NCBI RefSeq assembly: GCF_000018285.1
Contig: NC_009901.1
Coordinates: 4,525,001 to 4,589,000, forward strand
From: Shewanella pealeana ATCC 700345
GTDB taxonomy: Bacteria > Pseudomonadota > Gammaproteobacteria > Enterobacterales > Shewanellaceae
Length of the DNA stretch: 64,000 nucleotides
Direction: 5' to 3'
The notes beneath the pieces are model-generated. The model worked only from the letters and a program-made list of their open reading frames with translations, was not told the origin of the DNA and did not search any database. Both the position numbers and the translations under genes were made by a program. Within the stretch, counting starts at the first letter, position 1, and each line of letters opens with the position of its first letter. Shown here piece after piece: positions 36,201-46,631 of the stretch.

Positions 36201-37504
36201 AGTGAGTCTTTGCTCATTATCAAGCTGGCATCGACTGGCTTCAATCCAGCAATAGCGCCACTCGCCTGCCAGGAGATCTGATCTAAATTCAGTGCGACTT
36301 GCGGCTGCTCAAGTAAAGTGTCCCAATGCACTCGCAGCTCAGTCACCTTACCTGCAGGCTTTAGAGACTGCCAAGTATTAAGCCCATCGAGCTCGACGCC
36401 TGGGATCAAAGGCAGCAACGGCAATAGCCTGCTCAGCTCTAGTTGATTGAGGCTGGCATCGATCCCTTGCTCGTTCTGCCTCGCAAGAAGTTGAGCCTTA
36501 GGCCAGGGCTGCTCATTAGTGGAAAAGTTAAGATCGTGACTCGCTAACAACCAACCCTGCTGGTTAGGCTGCCAAGACAAAGTTCCGGACTCAATGGTAA
36601 ATTGCTGTGGCTCATCATTTAAGAACCATTCTAGCCAACTTGGCTGAAACTCTACGGTCGCGCCATCGAACATCCGGTTGGAAAATCCAAGCCAAGCTTG
36701 TAGATTAACCACGCCTTCTAGGGGCAAACGCTTACTGGTATCGAAAGGATTTGGCTGTCTCGAGGCCCACTCGCCGATGTCGAGAGAGCGAGCGGCAAGA
36801 TAGGCTTGCCCTATAAGAGATTCAGGGCGATAACCACTGCCCTTAACATCCACACTGAGTGCGAGCTGCTCGACTTCTGAGGCATCTTGGTCGAGAAACA
36901 ACTTGCCCTCGCCGCGGTGACGATCATTAGTATTACGCCACTTCATATCTTTAATAAAGATGGGGCGATAGTCGTGTTCTTTGCTTAGAAGCTGAAATCT
37001 GGCGTCGGTTATCGAGAAACGATCTAACTGCTCAAGCAGTAACTGATACAGCCAGTCTGTTTGCAACTTGCTATCCGGATCCCGAGGTTCAAGTGCCTTC
37101 AAGCGATCAAGATCTAAAGCAATATTCACTCCATCAAAGATAACATCTTCAATCTGAGGGGTTGCGGTGATCAGCGTCTGCCAGAAATCAAGCTTCACAT
37201 GTACTCGCTCAAAAAGCAGAGTCACCGGGAGGTTATCCTGTGCGGGTAAGACGAAGTTTTTAACCGTTAATGCCGGTCCATAGGCCTGCCACTCAGCTGC
37301 AAGCTGCCCCACGTCGACTTCGACTCCATATTCAGCTTCGACAAACGTAATCAGTTCCATACGGACCTGATCCAGCTGCGGTAACAGTCCTCTAAAGAGG
37401 CTAACCATTAGCGCAAACAACACTAGAATAATGGCTAAAAATTGCCAGCAAAAACGTGTCAAATTAAAGGAGCGCTTTTTAGGCGCACAGGTATCTGATG
37501 GCAC
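33185..37504 (-). CDS. yhdP: YhdP, AsmA-like envelope protein
   Basis: The 1439-residue inner-membrane-anchored protein has one membrane helix (about 17-38), then a long periplasmic beta-rich part like the AsmA/Vps13-type lipid-transfer bridges. E. coli YhdP helps move phospholipid to the outer membrane. The family closing segment GLGAFALTKVLEPVIEVIS is at about residue 1250. It is followed by a tail of some 170 residues, rich in Ser, Glu, Gln and Lys, that is absent in the 1266-residue E. coli protein; it has SLSESSLAESPLNESLL-like repeats. The start GTG overlaps the rng stop as TAGTG, so translation is coupled. Confidence 0.93.
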   Translation of the reverse strand: MPSDTCAPKKRSFNLTRFCWQFLAIILVLFALMVSLFRGLLPQLDQVRMELITFVEAEYGVEVDVGQLAAEWQAYGPALTVKNFVLPAQDNLPVTLLFERVHVKLDFWQTLITATPQIEDVIFDGVNIALDLDRLKALEPRDPDSKLQTDWLYQLLLEQLDRFSITDARFQLLSKEHDYRPIFIKDMKWRNTNDRHRGEGKLFLDQDASEVEQLALSVDVKGSGYRPESLIGQAYLAARSLDIGEWASRQPNPFDTSKRLPLEGVVNLQAWLGFSNRMFDGATVEFQPSWLEWFLNDEPQQFTIESGTLSWQPNQQGWLLASHDLNFSTNEQPWPKAQLLARQNEQGIDASLNQLELSRLLPLLPLIPGVELDGLNTWQSLKPAGKVTELRVHWDTLLEQPQVALNLDQISWQASGAIAGLKPVDASLIMSKDSLSFELPQQQYTIDFNGGFAAPLQFKGDALTGDFNFSDLALSLPKVHFSNSDLDIDAGVRLEFADAVHMALLANVDIHDVAKAHLYFPLKGMSKDLVTYLTGALKAGKTDDAIVVWHGAFSGYPYAQHDGIFQAGFTLAEAEFEFQDTWPAVDKLNLSALFENDAMDLWVNQGQLLDVKADGAYIGIPALGEKSLLTVKADLATKAEAANEVIQQSPLVDSVGATLDVVQIAGDITGQIDLSIPLYDGESEIIKGTVNFKDTPVYITEPGIQLEKLTGQIQFINDVVTGSDLNAIMYKQPLQLSFNSESMSQNYGVDVSLKGQWQLADLPAELDNPLSEYYSGEVDWTGDLTLVFDPLGYRVQARVETDLVGAELNLPAPFAKKPDEAKLLVAELIGDNKQASLGIKLDKQLEFWGGFDADSGNALAHFDLLLGRLFKPGDQLRKSQGHLQIDLDSTEFSPWLPIIQGFVSQSDVTKLATDDIGQEKAAFFPPLASIDAEFNQFDFMGQPLEDMAFSAAPTEHAWRFDVTSKQFDGRIDFYPDWANQGLKLVASKFHMAPKMRSEENAHYKSDTIMANLPPLAVDVDDFSLYGRSLGHLVLQGTPKDGSYQIQTVSLTTPNVKLKGTGDWDMSEGKNLTSFKLNLDATKFDYLSEQLGIDPGLKNAPTEVKAEISWTGAPYAFSLETLNGDVSFELGKGHLSEVSDKGARIFSLFSLDSLLRKLSLDFSDVFGKGLYFDSFHGTLKLDNGVVKTTDTEMKAVAGNMRVRGYTDLTTESLNYDIRFVPQLASSVPTVVLLSTGGWTFGLGAFALTKVLEPVIEVISEIRFRLTGTMSEPKLEELERKSKEIEIPESVLPKKAVEPGSQQVPVGPQVMGKTATGVSVQAELGTEIKAEVQELAGKDKPVSGVELKAITPANTDFVESRKEPAKLTVVESQPSEQVEQSKIQAESSLSESSLAESPLNESLLNQTSDGKLEGDVDASQPTAMSKQPQRSGQSSVYRVAA

Positions 37505-39012
37505 TACATTATCACCACATCAAATTTGTTCTGCGCGTACATAGGCTCGCTCTGTAGTCTGACTCGCTTACCGATATAGACTTCTAATTCGCCAAGTAGA
37601 TGACTCTCATCACCTTTCAGGCTTTGATACACATTGGGTGAACAGTACACCAAGAACTCATCGGCATCGTAACCACGGTTCAAGCGAATGATCTCGCGGA
37701 AGATCTCATAAGAAACCGTTTCTACCGTCTTTAAATTCCCCGTACCGAGACATGCAGGGCATTCACCACACAGCACGTGCTCTAAGCTCTCACGAGTGCG
37801 CTTGCGCGTCATTTCCACTAAGCCTAAGCCAGAGAAACCACTGATATTGGTTTTCACTCTATCTTTAGACAGAGCGCTTTCTAGACTGGCTAGCACCCGC
37901 TTCTTATGCTCATTGTTCATCATATCGATAAAGTCGATAATGATAATTCCGCCTAAATTACGCAGGCGTAATTGCCGTGCAATCGCATGAGTCGCTTCGA
38001 GGTTGGTATTAAAAATCGTTTCAGCAAGATTACGATGACCAACAAATGCCCCAGTATTGATATCGACTGTCGTCATGGCTTCAGTTTGATCTATGATCAG
38101 GTAGCCGCCAGATTTAAGCTCAACTTTACGCCCCAGTGCGCGCTGCACTTCATTCTCGACATCATATAGATCGAAAATCGGAATGGGTCCATTGTAGTGA
38201 TCTAGCTTATCGGCGATCTCCGGCATGAACTCTTGCGCAAACTGCTGTAGCTCTTCATAGGTTTGGGCGGAGTCGACCTGAATTTGATCCAGCTCTGTCC
38301 CCACAAAGTCACGCACGATACGCACAGGCAAGGCGAGATCTTGATATAACAAAGACACGCCACGACGCTTACGACGCTCACTGACTTTAGCCCAGACGCG
38401 CCTTAAGAATCCGGCATCTTGCACTAGCTCATCTTCACCGGCACTCTCTGCTGCGGTACGAATAATAAAACCGCCATCATCATCGACAAATGGCTGAGTA
38501 ATTTTTTTCAAGCGGGCTCGTACTTCTTCGGACTCAATACGCTGCGATACGCCAACGTGACTAGAGCCAGGCATGAAAACCAAGTAACGAGATGGCAGAG
38601 TGATATCTGTAGTTAAACGCGCGCCTTTAGTGCCTAATGGGTCTTTAACCACTTGCACCATGATATCTTGCCCTTGCCTAACAAGCTCGGCAATATCACG
38701 CACGACAAAGTTGCCTTTTTCAACATCGGCAACACATTCTGTATGGGGAACTATATCGGATGCATGTAAAAATGCGGCTTTATCTAAACCGATATCGACA
38801 AAGGCGGCCTGCATACCAGGCAAGACACGACTGACTTTGCCCTTATAGATATTGCCCACTAAACCACGCTTCATGCGGCGCTCAATATGGACTTCTTGTA
38901 AAACACCATGCTCCACTAGGGCTACTCGAGCTTCGGTTGGTGTTACATTGATTAACAGTTCAGAGCCTATTTTTTTCTGCACTCTGTTCTGCGCGAATCG
39001 ACTTCTACTCAC
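37504..39012 (-). CDS. rng: Ribonuclease G
   Basis: The 502-residue endoribonuclease of the RNase E/G family matures 16S rRNA 5' ends and degrades some mRNAs. It aligns with E. coli RNase G along its length: GNIYKGKVSRVLPGMQAAFVD in the S1 domain, the catalytic region with VDINTGAFVG and IIIIDFIDM, and the zinc-link cysteines in CGECPACLGTG. The start is GTG at 39012 with GGGGTGAG upstream; it adds about 13 residues ahead of the E. coli-like start. Confidence 0.96.
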   Translation of the reverse strand: MSRSRFAQNRVQKKIGSELLINVTPTEARVALVEHGVLQEVHIERRMKRGLVGNIYKGKVSRVLPGMQAAFVDIGLDKAAFLHASDIVPHTECVADVEKGNFVVRDIAELVRQGQDIMVQVVKDPLGTKGARLTTDITLPSRYLVFMPGSSHVGVSQRIESEEVRARLKKITQPFVDDDGGFIIRTAAESAGEDELVQDAGFLRRVWAKVSERRKRRGVSLLYQDLALPVRIVRDFVGTELDQIQVDSAQTYEELQQFAQEFMPEIADKLDHYNGPIPIFDLYDVENEVQRALGRKVELKSGGYLIIDQTEAMTTVDINTGAFVGHRNLAETIFNTNLEATHAIARQLRLRNLGGIIIIDFIDMMNNEHKKRVLASLESALSKDRVKTNISGFSGLGLVEMTRKRTRESLEHVLCGECPACLGTGNLKTVETVSYEIFREIIRLNRGYDADEFLVYCSPNVYQSLKGDESHLLGELEVYIGKRVRLQSEPMYAQNKFDVVIM

Positions 39013-39170
39013 AACTCACCCCACTTAGGGAAATAGCTAATTTAAAAAGGATATGGCGTAGATTGTGATCCTGCTACTGGGAAAATACACACCAGCTAGC
39101 GAGTTAAAGTCTGCAATGATTGATGTTCTATAGCTTGGCCAATCTGACCTAGTTATTACTGTTTTTATGA

Positions 39171-39767
39171 CTATAAAACTTGCATCTCACACAATAACGC
39201 ACGGGTTTCTACCAAAGGTAACCCGACTACCGCGGAATAACTTCCCTCGATAGCTTCAACAAAACTTCCACCTAGACCTTGGATTCCGTAAGCACCAGCC
39301 TTGTCCATTGGCTCACCCGTGGCAATGTAAGCCAAAATATCAGCCTCACTTAGCGCACTAAACTGCACCCGAGTTTTAACCAATCGACTTACGGTTTTAG
39401 TACCATCGGTTAGGGCTACGGCGGTCATCACCTCGTGGGCTTTACCCGATAGGTTTGCTAGGATCTCGGCGGCATTAGCCTCATCGGTAGGCTTACCCAA
39501 AATGGTCTCGCCTAGCACCACGATAGTATCAGAGCCTAACACCACGGCTTGTTTACCGGTACCGTATAAGGCTAGACCTGCCATGGCTTTTTCCTGCGCT
39601 AATCGCAGTACAAATTCTTCAGCTGACTCACCAACTTGATGACTCTCATCAATATCGGCTGCCAAAATATCAAACTCGAATGGTGTGGCACTATTAGTAT
39701 TTAAAAAAGCTAACTGACCTAACAACTCTTTACGACGAGGCGAGCCCGAAGCGAGTACTAACTGCAT
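39171..39767 (-). CDS. maf: Maf family nucleotide pyrophosphatase (YhdE type)
   Basis: The 198-residue cytoplasmic house-cleaning enzyme has the Maf signature [11 protein letters not shown] (6-16), the catalytic SDTIVVL region and [12 protein letters not shown]. YhdE-type members hydrolyse dTTP, UTP and modified pyrimidine nucleotides. Position between mreD and rng matches E. coli yhdE. The ATG at 39767 is 79 bp behind the mreD stop. Confidence 0.95.
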   Translation of the reverse strand: MQLVLASGSPRRKELLGQLAFLNTNSATPFEFDILAADIDESHQVGESAEEFVLRLAQEKAMAGLALYGTGKQAVVLGSDTIVVLGETILGKPTDEANAAEILANLSGKAHEVMTAVALTDGTKTVSRLVKTRVQFSALSEADILAYIATGEPMDKAGAYGIQGLGGSFVEAIEGSYSAVVGLPLVETRALLCEMQVL

Positions 39768-39846
39768 TTTGAGTACCTTTGTATGATGCTAACTAAGCAG
39801 ACCAATTCAACGGTTAACCTGAATCGCTCAGCTAAAGAACTGGCGT

Positions 39847-40335
39847 CTATCTAACCTTGTACAGGCGTCTTACACGGCGTAATACCCAGAAGATCCATGG
39901 CCACATAATCAAGCTGGAAATTGCCGGGTAGAACAAGCTAATATCAAACACAGCAGACTCGGTAACAAACTGCACCCAAAATACCACTAGGTTATATACT
40001 GCGACCTGCATGGCCACCAATAAAGCTTGTTGCCACATAGGGAAATTACGTAAGCGCTGAAAGTGCAGCACGACCACATATACAACAACTGACATAGCAA
40101 AGGCACGAATACCTAAGGTTGCCCCGAGTAAGATGTCTAGCATCACACCGAGCACCCATGCCGTTAAAATATTATATCTATGAGGCAATGCCATCGCCCA
40201 ATAGGTGATAACCAGTAATAGCCAATCCGGACGCCACGCCTCTACCACATCTGGCAATGGCATAATTTGAAACAGCATAGCCACTAATAGGCTTAACCAA
40301 ACGACCCAGCGGCCATTTGCTACATGTAAACTCAT
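39847..40335 (-). CDS. mreD: Rod-shape protein MreD
   Basis: The 162-residue inner-membrane protein has five to six hydrophobic segments and motifs typical of MreD (WRPDWLLLVITYWAMALPHR near the N-terminus, LGVMLDILLGATLGIRAF). It works with MreC, MreB, RodZ, RodA and PBP2 in the elongasome. The ATG overlaps the mreC stop by four bases (ATGA), implying coupled translation. Confidence 0.95.
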   Translation of the reverse strand: MSLHVANGRWVVWLSLLVAMLFQIMPLPDVVEAWRPDWLLLVITYWAMALPHRYNILTAWVLGVMLDILLGATLGIRAFAMSVVVYVVVLHFQRLRNFPMWQQALLVAMQVAVYNLVVFWVQFVTESAVFDISLFYPAISSLIMWPWIFWVLRRVRRLYKVR

Positions 40336-41219
40336 TGAGTGCTCTCCTGACTCGCCTTCAAGACCTCTTCTATCTCCTCAGGCGGAGTAAGATCTTTTCC
40401 GTCAGACTCAATATCCGGCCAGAGTAGTAACAGATAACGAATTCTGTCTAAGGCCGCTAACGGTTGGGCGATAACGGTAGCGTAATTCTTACCATCATCT
40501 TTTTCGACACTCATGACTCGAGCCACGGGGTAGCCTTCAGGAAAACGCTTGCCAAGACCGGAAGACACCAGCAGATCGCCGACACGAACATCGGTACTCT
40601 TGGCCACATGTCTTAGCTCTAACTCATCGAGCACACCAGTTCCAAACGCCATTAAGCGTACATCGTTTCGGGTAATTCGCACCGGAATACCGTGGGTGGT
40701 ATCGGAAAGTAATAACACTCGACTGGTGAGCTCACTCACCTGCACAACCTGTCCAACGACACCTTGAGCATCGACCACAGGTTGGCCAACAAATACGCCG
40801 TTACGTGAACCGTGGTTCAGTACCACATATTGACGAAACGGGTCGCTTGCCACTTCCATGACTTCGGCAACAACTTTCTTGGCATCCATATGCACTGGCG
40901 AGCCGAGTAATCCACGCAAACGATCGTTTTCTTGGCGAAGGTGTTCAAAGCGTTGTAAGCGTTCACTCATCAAGAGTTGATGACGTAATAACTCTTTATT
41001 CTGCTTAGCCAACATATTGCGCGTTGCGAGACTTTCAGCAGAAAGATCGAGTAAGGCACCGGGAATATTAGCCACATATTGCAAAGGGCTTAATAATGAT
41101 GAGAGGGAATTACGCACAGGCTCTAGCCTGTCGTTAGCGACAAGCAGAATCACTGACATGATAACAGCCAGTGTTAATCGAAATTGGTTGGAAATACCGC
41201 GAGCAAAAATAGGCTTCAT
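40332..41219 (-). CDS. mreC: Rod-shape protein MreC
   Basis: The 295-residue protein has a short cytoplasmic start, one membrane helix (about 11-28), a coiled coil (about 65-105, LAKQNKELLRHQLLMSERLQ) and a periplasmic beta domain with VVLNHGSRNGVFVGQPVVD. It links MreB filaments to PBP2 in the elongasome. A 41-bp gap with a hairpin separates it from mreB. Confidence 0.96.
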   Translation of the reverse strand: MKPIFARGISNQFRLTLAVIMSVILLVANDRLEPVRNSLSSLLSPLQYVANIPGALLDLSAESLATRNMLAKQNKELLRHQLLMSERLQRFEHLRQENDRLRGLLGSPVHMDAKKVVAEVMEVASDPFRQYVVLNHGSRNGVFVGQPVVDAQGVVGQVVQVSELTSRVLLLSDTTHGIPVRITRNDVRLMAFGTGVLDELELRHVAKSTDVRVGDLLVSSGLGKRFPEGYPVARVMSVEKDDGKNYATVIAQPLAALDRIRYLLLLWPDIESDGKDLTPPEEIEEVLKASQESTQ

Positions 41220-41227
41220 AACAAACT

Positions 41228-41248
41228 AGGGCGGTGTATTACCGCCCT
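41228..41248 (-). other. Hairpin between mreB and mreC
   Basis: GGGCGGT and ACCGCCC flank a five-base spacer inside the 41-bp mreB-mreC gap. On the minus strand no T-run follows, so it is more likely to lower downstream expression by attenuation or RNA processing than to stop transcription. Excess MreB over MreC/MreD would be the effect. Confidence 0.5.
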
Positions 41249-41260
41249 TTTTAACCGTGG

Positions 41261-42349
<1,089 letters not shown>

Positions 42350-42482
42350 TCAGGTAACTTTATCACGCTTCTTAAAATCCACAAGACCAGAGAGGTTAAC
42401 TATTGCTAATGAAACTGTATTTTTTGCGATATAACCACTAAAGAGCGAGTCAATAACTTGTCTCGCCCCCTGTTACTGACAT

Positions 42483-45400
42483 TTAGTTAACTTCTCGCCA
42501 GTAAATAATACGATCATGGCCTCGATAAGTACCGAAATAGGCCGTTGCTCTCGGGTCTTGTAAATCGCTACTCGAGTCAAAATTCCAATACCACTGCAGC
42601 CATCTGTCGAGATGTTGTTGTAAGCCTACCTCACCATCTACATTAGGGGCTGGAAAATAGATAAAGCTATTGCCAAGACCAATAGTGCCAGCCTTGCCAG
42701 AGCCTCCAGAATGAGTAAAGCCTTGCACGCCTTCTAGCCCCGTATCGGGAGTTAAGTGCAGCCCTATATCGGCAGATTCAGTCGCACTGGTGGTATCGAA
42801 TACTGAGCAGCTATCGCTAGTATTTGTGATCCACTGTGCTTTAGCGTCAATAACAGCATTTACATATTGAGTACCGACCTCGAGACGCAGCTCCTCAGAC
42901 GATGGGCCGTAGGCATTTTGCATCACAAAGCGGCCGTAACGTAGCGCAAAGGCATCGTCTTTAGCGATATCCTCAAATTCAAACTCACGGCACTTATCGC
43001 TTGCGGTATCTCGATAACAAATACCATCTTTATCGGTCACATCGGTCTTTGACAGCGTGAGGTCAAACAGGCCATTAAACGGCACTGCAGCTGAGGCTGT
43101 TCGGGCATAGTGCAGCTGCGCACCGCTCAGATAAGCCCGCTGCACACTGCTATCGTCATTGATGGGGTAGTATTCGACAATGCCGGAGATAGGCGACTCA
43201 TCCAACACTTGCAGCGCAGCACCATCCATCGATTTGGCGCCAGAGGTATCACTATAACTGCGATCTAACCACTGCTTGCCGTGATAGCGCCACCAGCCAC
43301 CTATTTGATAGTTGCGTGTTTCAGCGCCAGCTTTATTTTTACCGATAATTGACAGCGTTGGCTCACTACCAGAACTAAAACCAAAGGGCTGATCCATGTA
43401 GGTGAAACTGCCGCACTGCGCTGCTAAACTCGGCTCATTCGCCGTCACGGTTAAGTAGTAGGGAGAGAAGCGACCGAATATTTCGCTACTTGAATTCGCT
43501 TGTGGAATCGTCGCGCCAAGGTAGTTCACCTCGCCATCGAGCGCTAAGCTGATTGCCCCCACCTCAGAATAGGTCTGATTAGTCACTTTTAGCGGTGCAC
43601 TGTTTGCTTTGCTGAAACTCACACTTGTTTGCCCTAGGGCTCCAAGGCCGCCATCTTTGTCATCTCCATTAGCAACCAAGGGCGCTTGCAGCACAGGTTT
43701 TATTTTTAAGTCTGTGAATTGTAAATTTTTCAGTGGCTGTCGATCTTTATAAGGCGTGCCATCATCGGCTCCACACACCGCCTTAACACTCATGTTAAAG
43801 TCATCACCCGCTTTGGCAAATAAGTCACATCCCGCACCGCTGCAACCATTTTTACCAGACGTATTAAAGAAGTGAAAACCATCAGGCTTTGCAACAAATT
43901 GGTCACTGTGATCAAGCACCAGCGTCTCGCTTGTACTGCCATCTGGTGACTCAATCACTTCGGTTAATGTTGCCGCAAGCTCAACCTTACCCGCCTCAGG
44001 GTAGTTCACATTCAGCAGTGCCTTACCATTCGCATCAAAGTGAACCCGCAGTTCCTCACTCGAACCTCCCGCAATATCTTTAGTGGCAACTGGAGCGTTA
44101 AGGCTGTTAATGGTTAGCTTGGCAGCTTCATTAATCCCGCCGGCATCTGGGGTAATATAACTAAATGCCATCGAGATGGGTTTAGTTTGATTAGCAAATA
44201 GCGGCACACATTGCTGCGTGCTTTCATCTTTCTTAACCGCAAATAACTCAAAATTACTGGTGTTGTTACAGGCGGTAGAATCATCGATATCGAAGTAAAT
44301 GCCACTGTTTTCAAAGTTGAGCTGACATTGAGCATTAGCAACGAGATTGCCATCGATATAACAGCTGTAGTCGGCACTCGGCACTGTTGCACTTAACCCA
44401 AGAGTGACTAATCCCCCCTGTGGATGCCAGACCTCGGTATTCGTACTGCCCGTAAATGTCTCGCTACTGTAGTTGGCACCGTTTTTAGTCAAGGTGACAA
44501 AAGCAGGATCGCTAAGCAAAGCGCTGCAATTATTGTCAGCACAAGCCTGAAGTGTAATAGATTTAGCTGCGCAGCTCAGTGCACCTGAATCGAAGTTAAT
44601 ACGGTAATGATTCACCGCTGGTGGCTCGGCTGCGTACTCAAATGCAAAATAACCTATGCTCTCAGCTAGGTGGCTACGTTCACCATCTGCATGTTGATAT
44701 TCATCAAGAGCAAAGCTTAGCTGATTATTGAAACTCTCTTTAGTACAGCGGCGTGCCCAGCCGCCATCACCACCACGGCGCTGATTTTTATTAGCTATGG
44801 TTAAGGGTTGTGCGGTATAGGTTTGCTGGTAACTGTTATTAAAAGCACACTGTTGGCTCAAAGTACGCGTAGAGCTACCATTGCCATGGTTTAAGGCATT
44901 GGCAAACTCATACTTTAAGCTTTCGCCATTGACCGACATCACGCCTTGTCCCACACCTGCCACATAACCTAGAAGCTCACGCCGAGTTATCCCCGAGCTC
45001 ATTTCAGAGCCTTCAATGGCAATATCAAATTCAGAACCATCTGCATCGACATTATTAATCACAGTGGTAATAAAGCGATTATTGTTATGAGACAAGGTTT
45101 GGCCAATCATGGCAGGTTGTAGACCAAAATCATGCTCAAATTCAATATTCTCATAACCTCGGCCCCAACTCGGTAAATTTTTACCTTGGTATAGCCGAGT
45201 TGATATGGTGCCTGCCTGTAGAGCCTTACCTCGCGCTAAGAAACGATAGCCCGGCTCCATGACAAAGTAATCCACCTTATCCATCTTTTTATCCAGTACT
45301 TGCGACACGCCAGAGTTAATCTGTTTTATTGCGGCATTGCCTGTGGTTAGGCTATCGATTCTAACTGTCGATGAACGGTCGGCATTGGCATTCGTACCAT

Positions 45401-46631
45401 CAATGGTCGGCATCACCATCACCACTGGCGGAGCTGAGTAGGTGTTATTAAAATTGATCACTGCGTTGCCATTGGCATCGAGTTCGGCGCGGCCAAATTC
45501 AAATTGGGGGGCTGGACAGGTAAGTAACTGGCTCGCTGGAACAATCGTCAACGAATTAGCTGATGGAGGTTGCCAATACAACCTAAAAGCTTCAGCACCA
45601 AATGTTTCATGAAACCTTAACTCTATGGTGTGAGCCCCTTGTTCTAGCGAGACCTTACCTTGGTACCGAGTGCAATCACAAGTCGAGTGAACGCCGTAAA
45701 AACCTTTTATCACTTCACCATCGATTAATAGCTCAATGGCATCATCACCATCAATAGCAAAGGTATATTCACCTGTTTCAGGCGCTTCTATATAGCCTTC
45801 AAACACACCTAAATACAGATCTTGATCTGCCGCGGTGTTTGAATGTGGGTTAATACCATTCCCTTTCTGATTTAAATTTGTTTCGATAGACTCACCGATC
45901 TGGTAACGGGTTTTTCTCACCAAATTACTTAACGTCTCAAACTCGTTAGGGTTAGCAGGACTGTAGTTATCTGAGTACCAAGCACGCGAGTCATAGGTCC
46001 GATAGGTTAAACCTTGAACATTACTTTGCTCCGCAGGACACTGGGTCGGAATGGCAGGGTTTACAGGCTCGTTATTGCACATTCCGCCAAAGTCGGCATC
46101 TTCAATTGCCTCCTCGTCAAAATCTACATCACCGTTACCACCTATCGATAAACTACCACCAGCAGCAAGCGCACCATCAATACTCGCATTACCCGCCACA
46201 TGTACGTTTCCGGCCACATAAACAATGCCATTTATACTATTCTGTCCTGCAATGCTAAAGTCGCCATAGACATAAATAATAAGGTCTTCCGTATTACCTG
46301 AAACATTCAGGTGCGCACCGTTAAGATTGAGACTGTCAAAATACAAGCGTGTGGTTGTACCATTGGTATAAATAAAATTGCCTTGTTTTAGGTCACCAGT
46401 ACCGAAATAAAAATCTCCAGGTTGAAAAAAATCCGATGGATAACAACCACGCTTATTACAAGTAAGGTCACCTAAGTAGGGTAAGTCCGATGGCGGTATA
46501 AGTCCGGGATTGTGGTTTCCCGTAGGTGGATCAGTAAAGATTTCATCACACTGAGGAACCGCAAAAGCAGATGTCGAAGCGAACGCAACGACAGCGAATA
46601 AGCAGCCCCATAATAGCCTAAGTTTAATCAC
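42483..46631 (-). CDS. mshQ: MshQ, large surface protein of the MSHA locus
   Basis: The 1382-residue exported protein has a signal peptide ending AFA. Near residues 235-375 is a PA14-like domain (GLTYRTYDSRAWYSDNY, then ETGEYTFAIDGDDAIELLIDG), a fold that binds glycans in other adhesins. A long region follows with DUF6701-like C-terminal sequence ending ATAYFGTYRGHDRIIYWRE. About 30 cysteines suggest many disulfides. It closes the msh operon and is presumably a tip or surface adhesin; this is inferred, since MshQ is not well studied. The GTG at 46631, overlapping the mshP stop by 8 bp with GGTGGAGG upstream, is preferred to an ATG at 46697. Confidence 0.9.
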   Translation of the reverse strand: MIKLRLLWGCLFAVVAFASTSAFAVPQCDEIFTDPPTGNHNPGLIPPSDLPYLGDLTCNKRGCYPSDFFQPGDFYFGTGDLKQGNFIYTNGTTTRLYFDSLNLNGAHLNVSGNTEDLIIYVYGDFSIAGQNSINGIVYVAGNVHVAGNASIDGALAAGGSLSIGGNGDVDFDEEAIEDADFGGMCNNEPVNPAIPTQCPAEQSNVQGLTYRTYDSRAWYSDNYSPANPNEFETLSNLVRKTRYQIGESIETNLNQKGNGINPHSNTAADQDLYLGVFEGYIEAPETGEYTFAIDGDDAIELLIDGEVIKGFYGVHSTCDCTRYQGKVSLEQGAHTIELRFHETFGAEAFRLYWQPPSANSLTIVPASQLLTCPAPQFEFGRAELDANGNAVINFNNTYSAPPVVMVMPTIDGTNANADRSSTVRIDSLTTGNAAIKQINSGVSQVLDKKMDKVDYFVMEPGYRFLARGKALQAGTISTRLYQGKNLPSWGRGYENIEFEHDFGLQPAMIGQTLSHNNNRFITTVINNVDADGSEFDIAIEGSEMSSGITRRELLGYVAGVGQGVMSVNGESLKYEFANALNHGNGSSTRTLSQQCAFNNSYQQTYTAQPLTIANKNQRRGGDGGWARRCTKESFNNQLSFALDEYQHADGERSHLAESIGYFAFEYAAEPPAVNHYRINFDSGALSCAAKSITLQACADNNCSALLSDPAFVTLTKNGANYSSETFTGSTNTEVWHPQGGLVTLGLSATVPSADYSCYIDGNLVANAQCQLNFENSGIYFDIDDSTACNNTSNFELFAVKKDESTQQCVPLFANQTKPISMAFSYITPDAGGINEAAKLTINSLNAPVATKDIAGGSSEELRVHFDANGKALLNVNYPEAGKVELAATLTEVIESPDGSTSETLVLDHSDQFVAKPDGFHFFNTSGKNGCSGAGCDLFAKAGDDFNMSVKAVCGADDGTPYKDRQPLKNLQFTDLKIKPVLQAPLVANGDDKDGGLGALGQTSVSFSKANSAPLKVTNQTYSEVGAISLALDGEVNYLGATIPQANSSSEIFGRFSPYYLTVTANEPSLAAQCGSFTYMDQPFGFSSGSEPTLSIIGKNKAGAETRNYQIGGWWRYHGKQWLDRSYSDTSGAKSMDGAALQVLDESPISGIVEYYPINDDSSVQRAYLSGAQLHYARTASAAVPFNGLFDLTLSKTDVTDKDGICYRDTASDKCREFEFEDIAKDDAFALRYGRFVMQNAYGPSSEELRLEVGTQYVNAVIDAKAQWITNTSDSCSVFDTTSATESADIGLHLTPDTGLEGVQGFTHSGGSGKAGTIGLGNSFIYFPAPNVDGEVGLQQHLDRWLQWYWNFDSSSDLQDPRATAYFGTYRGHDRIIYWREVN

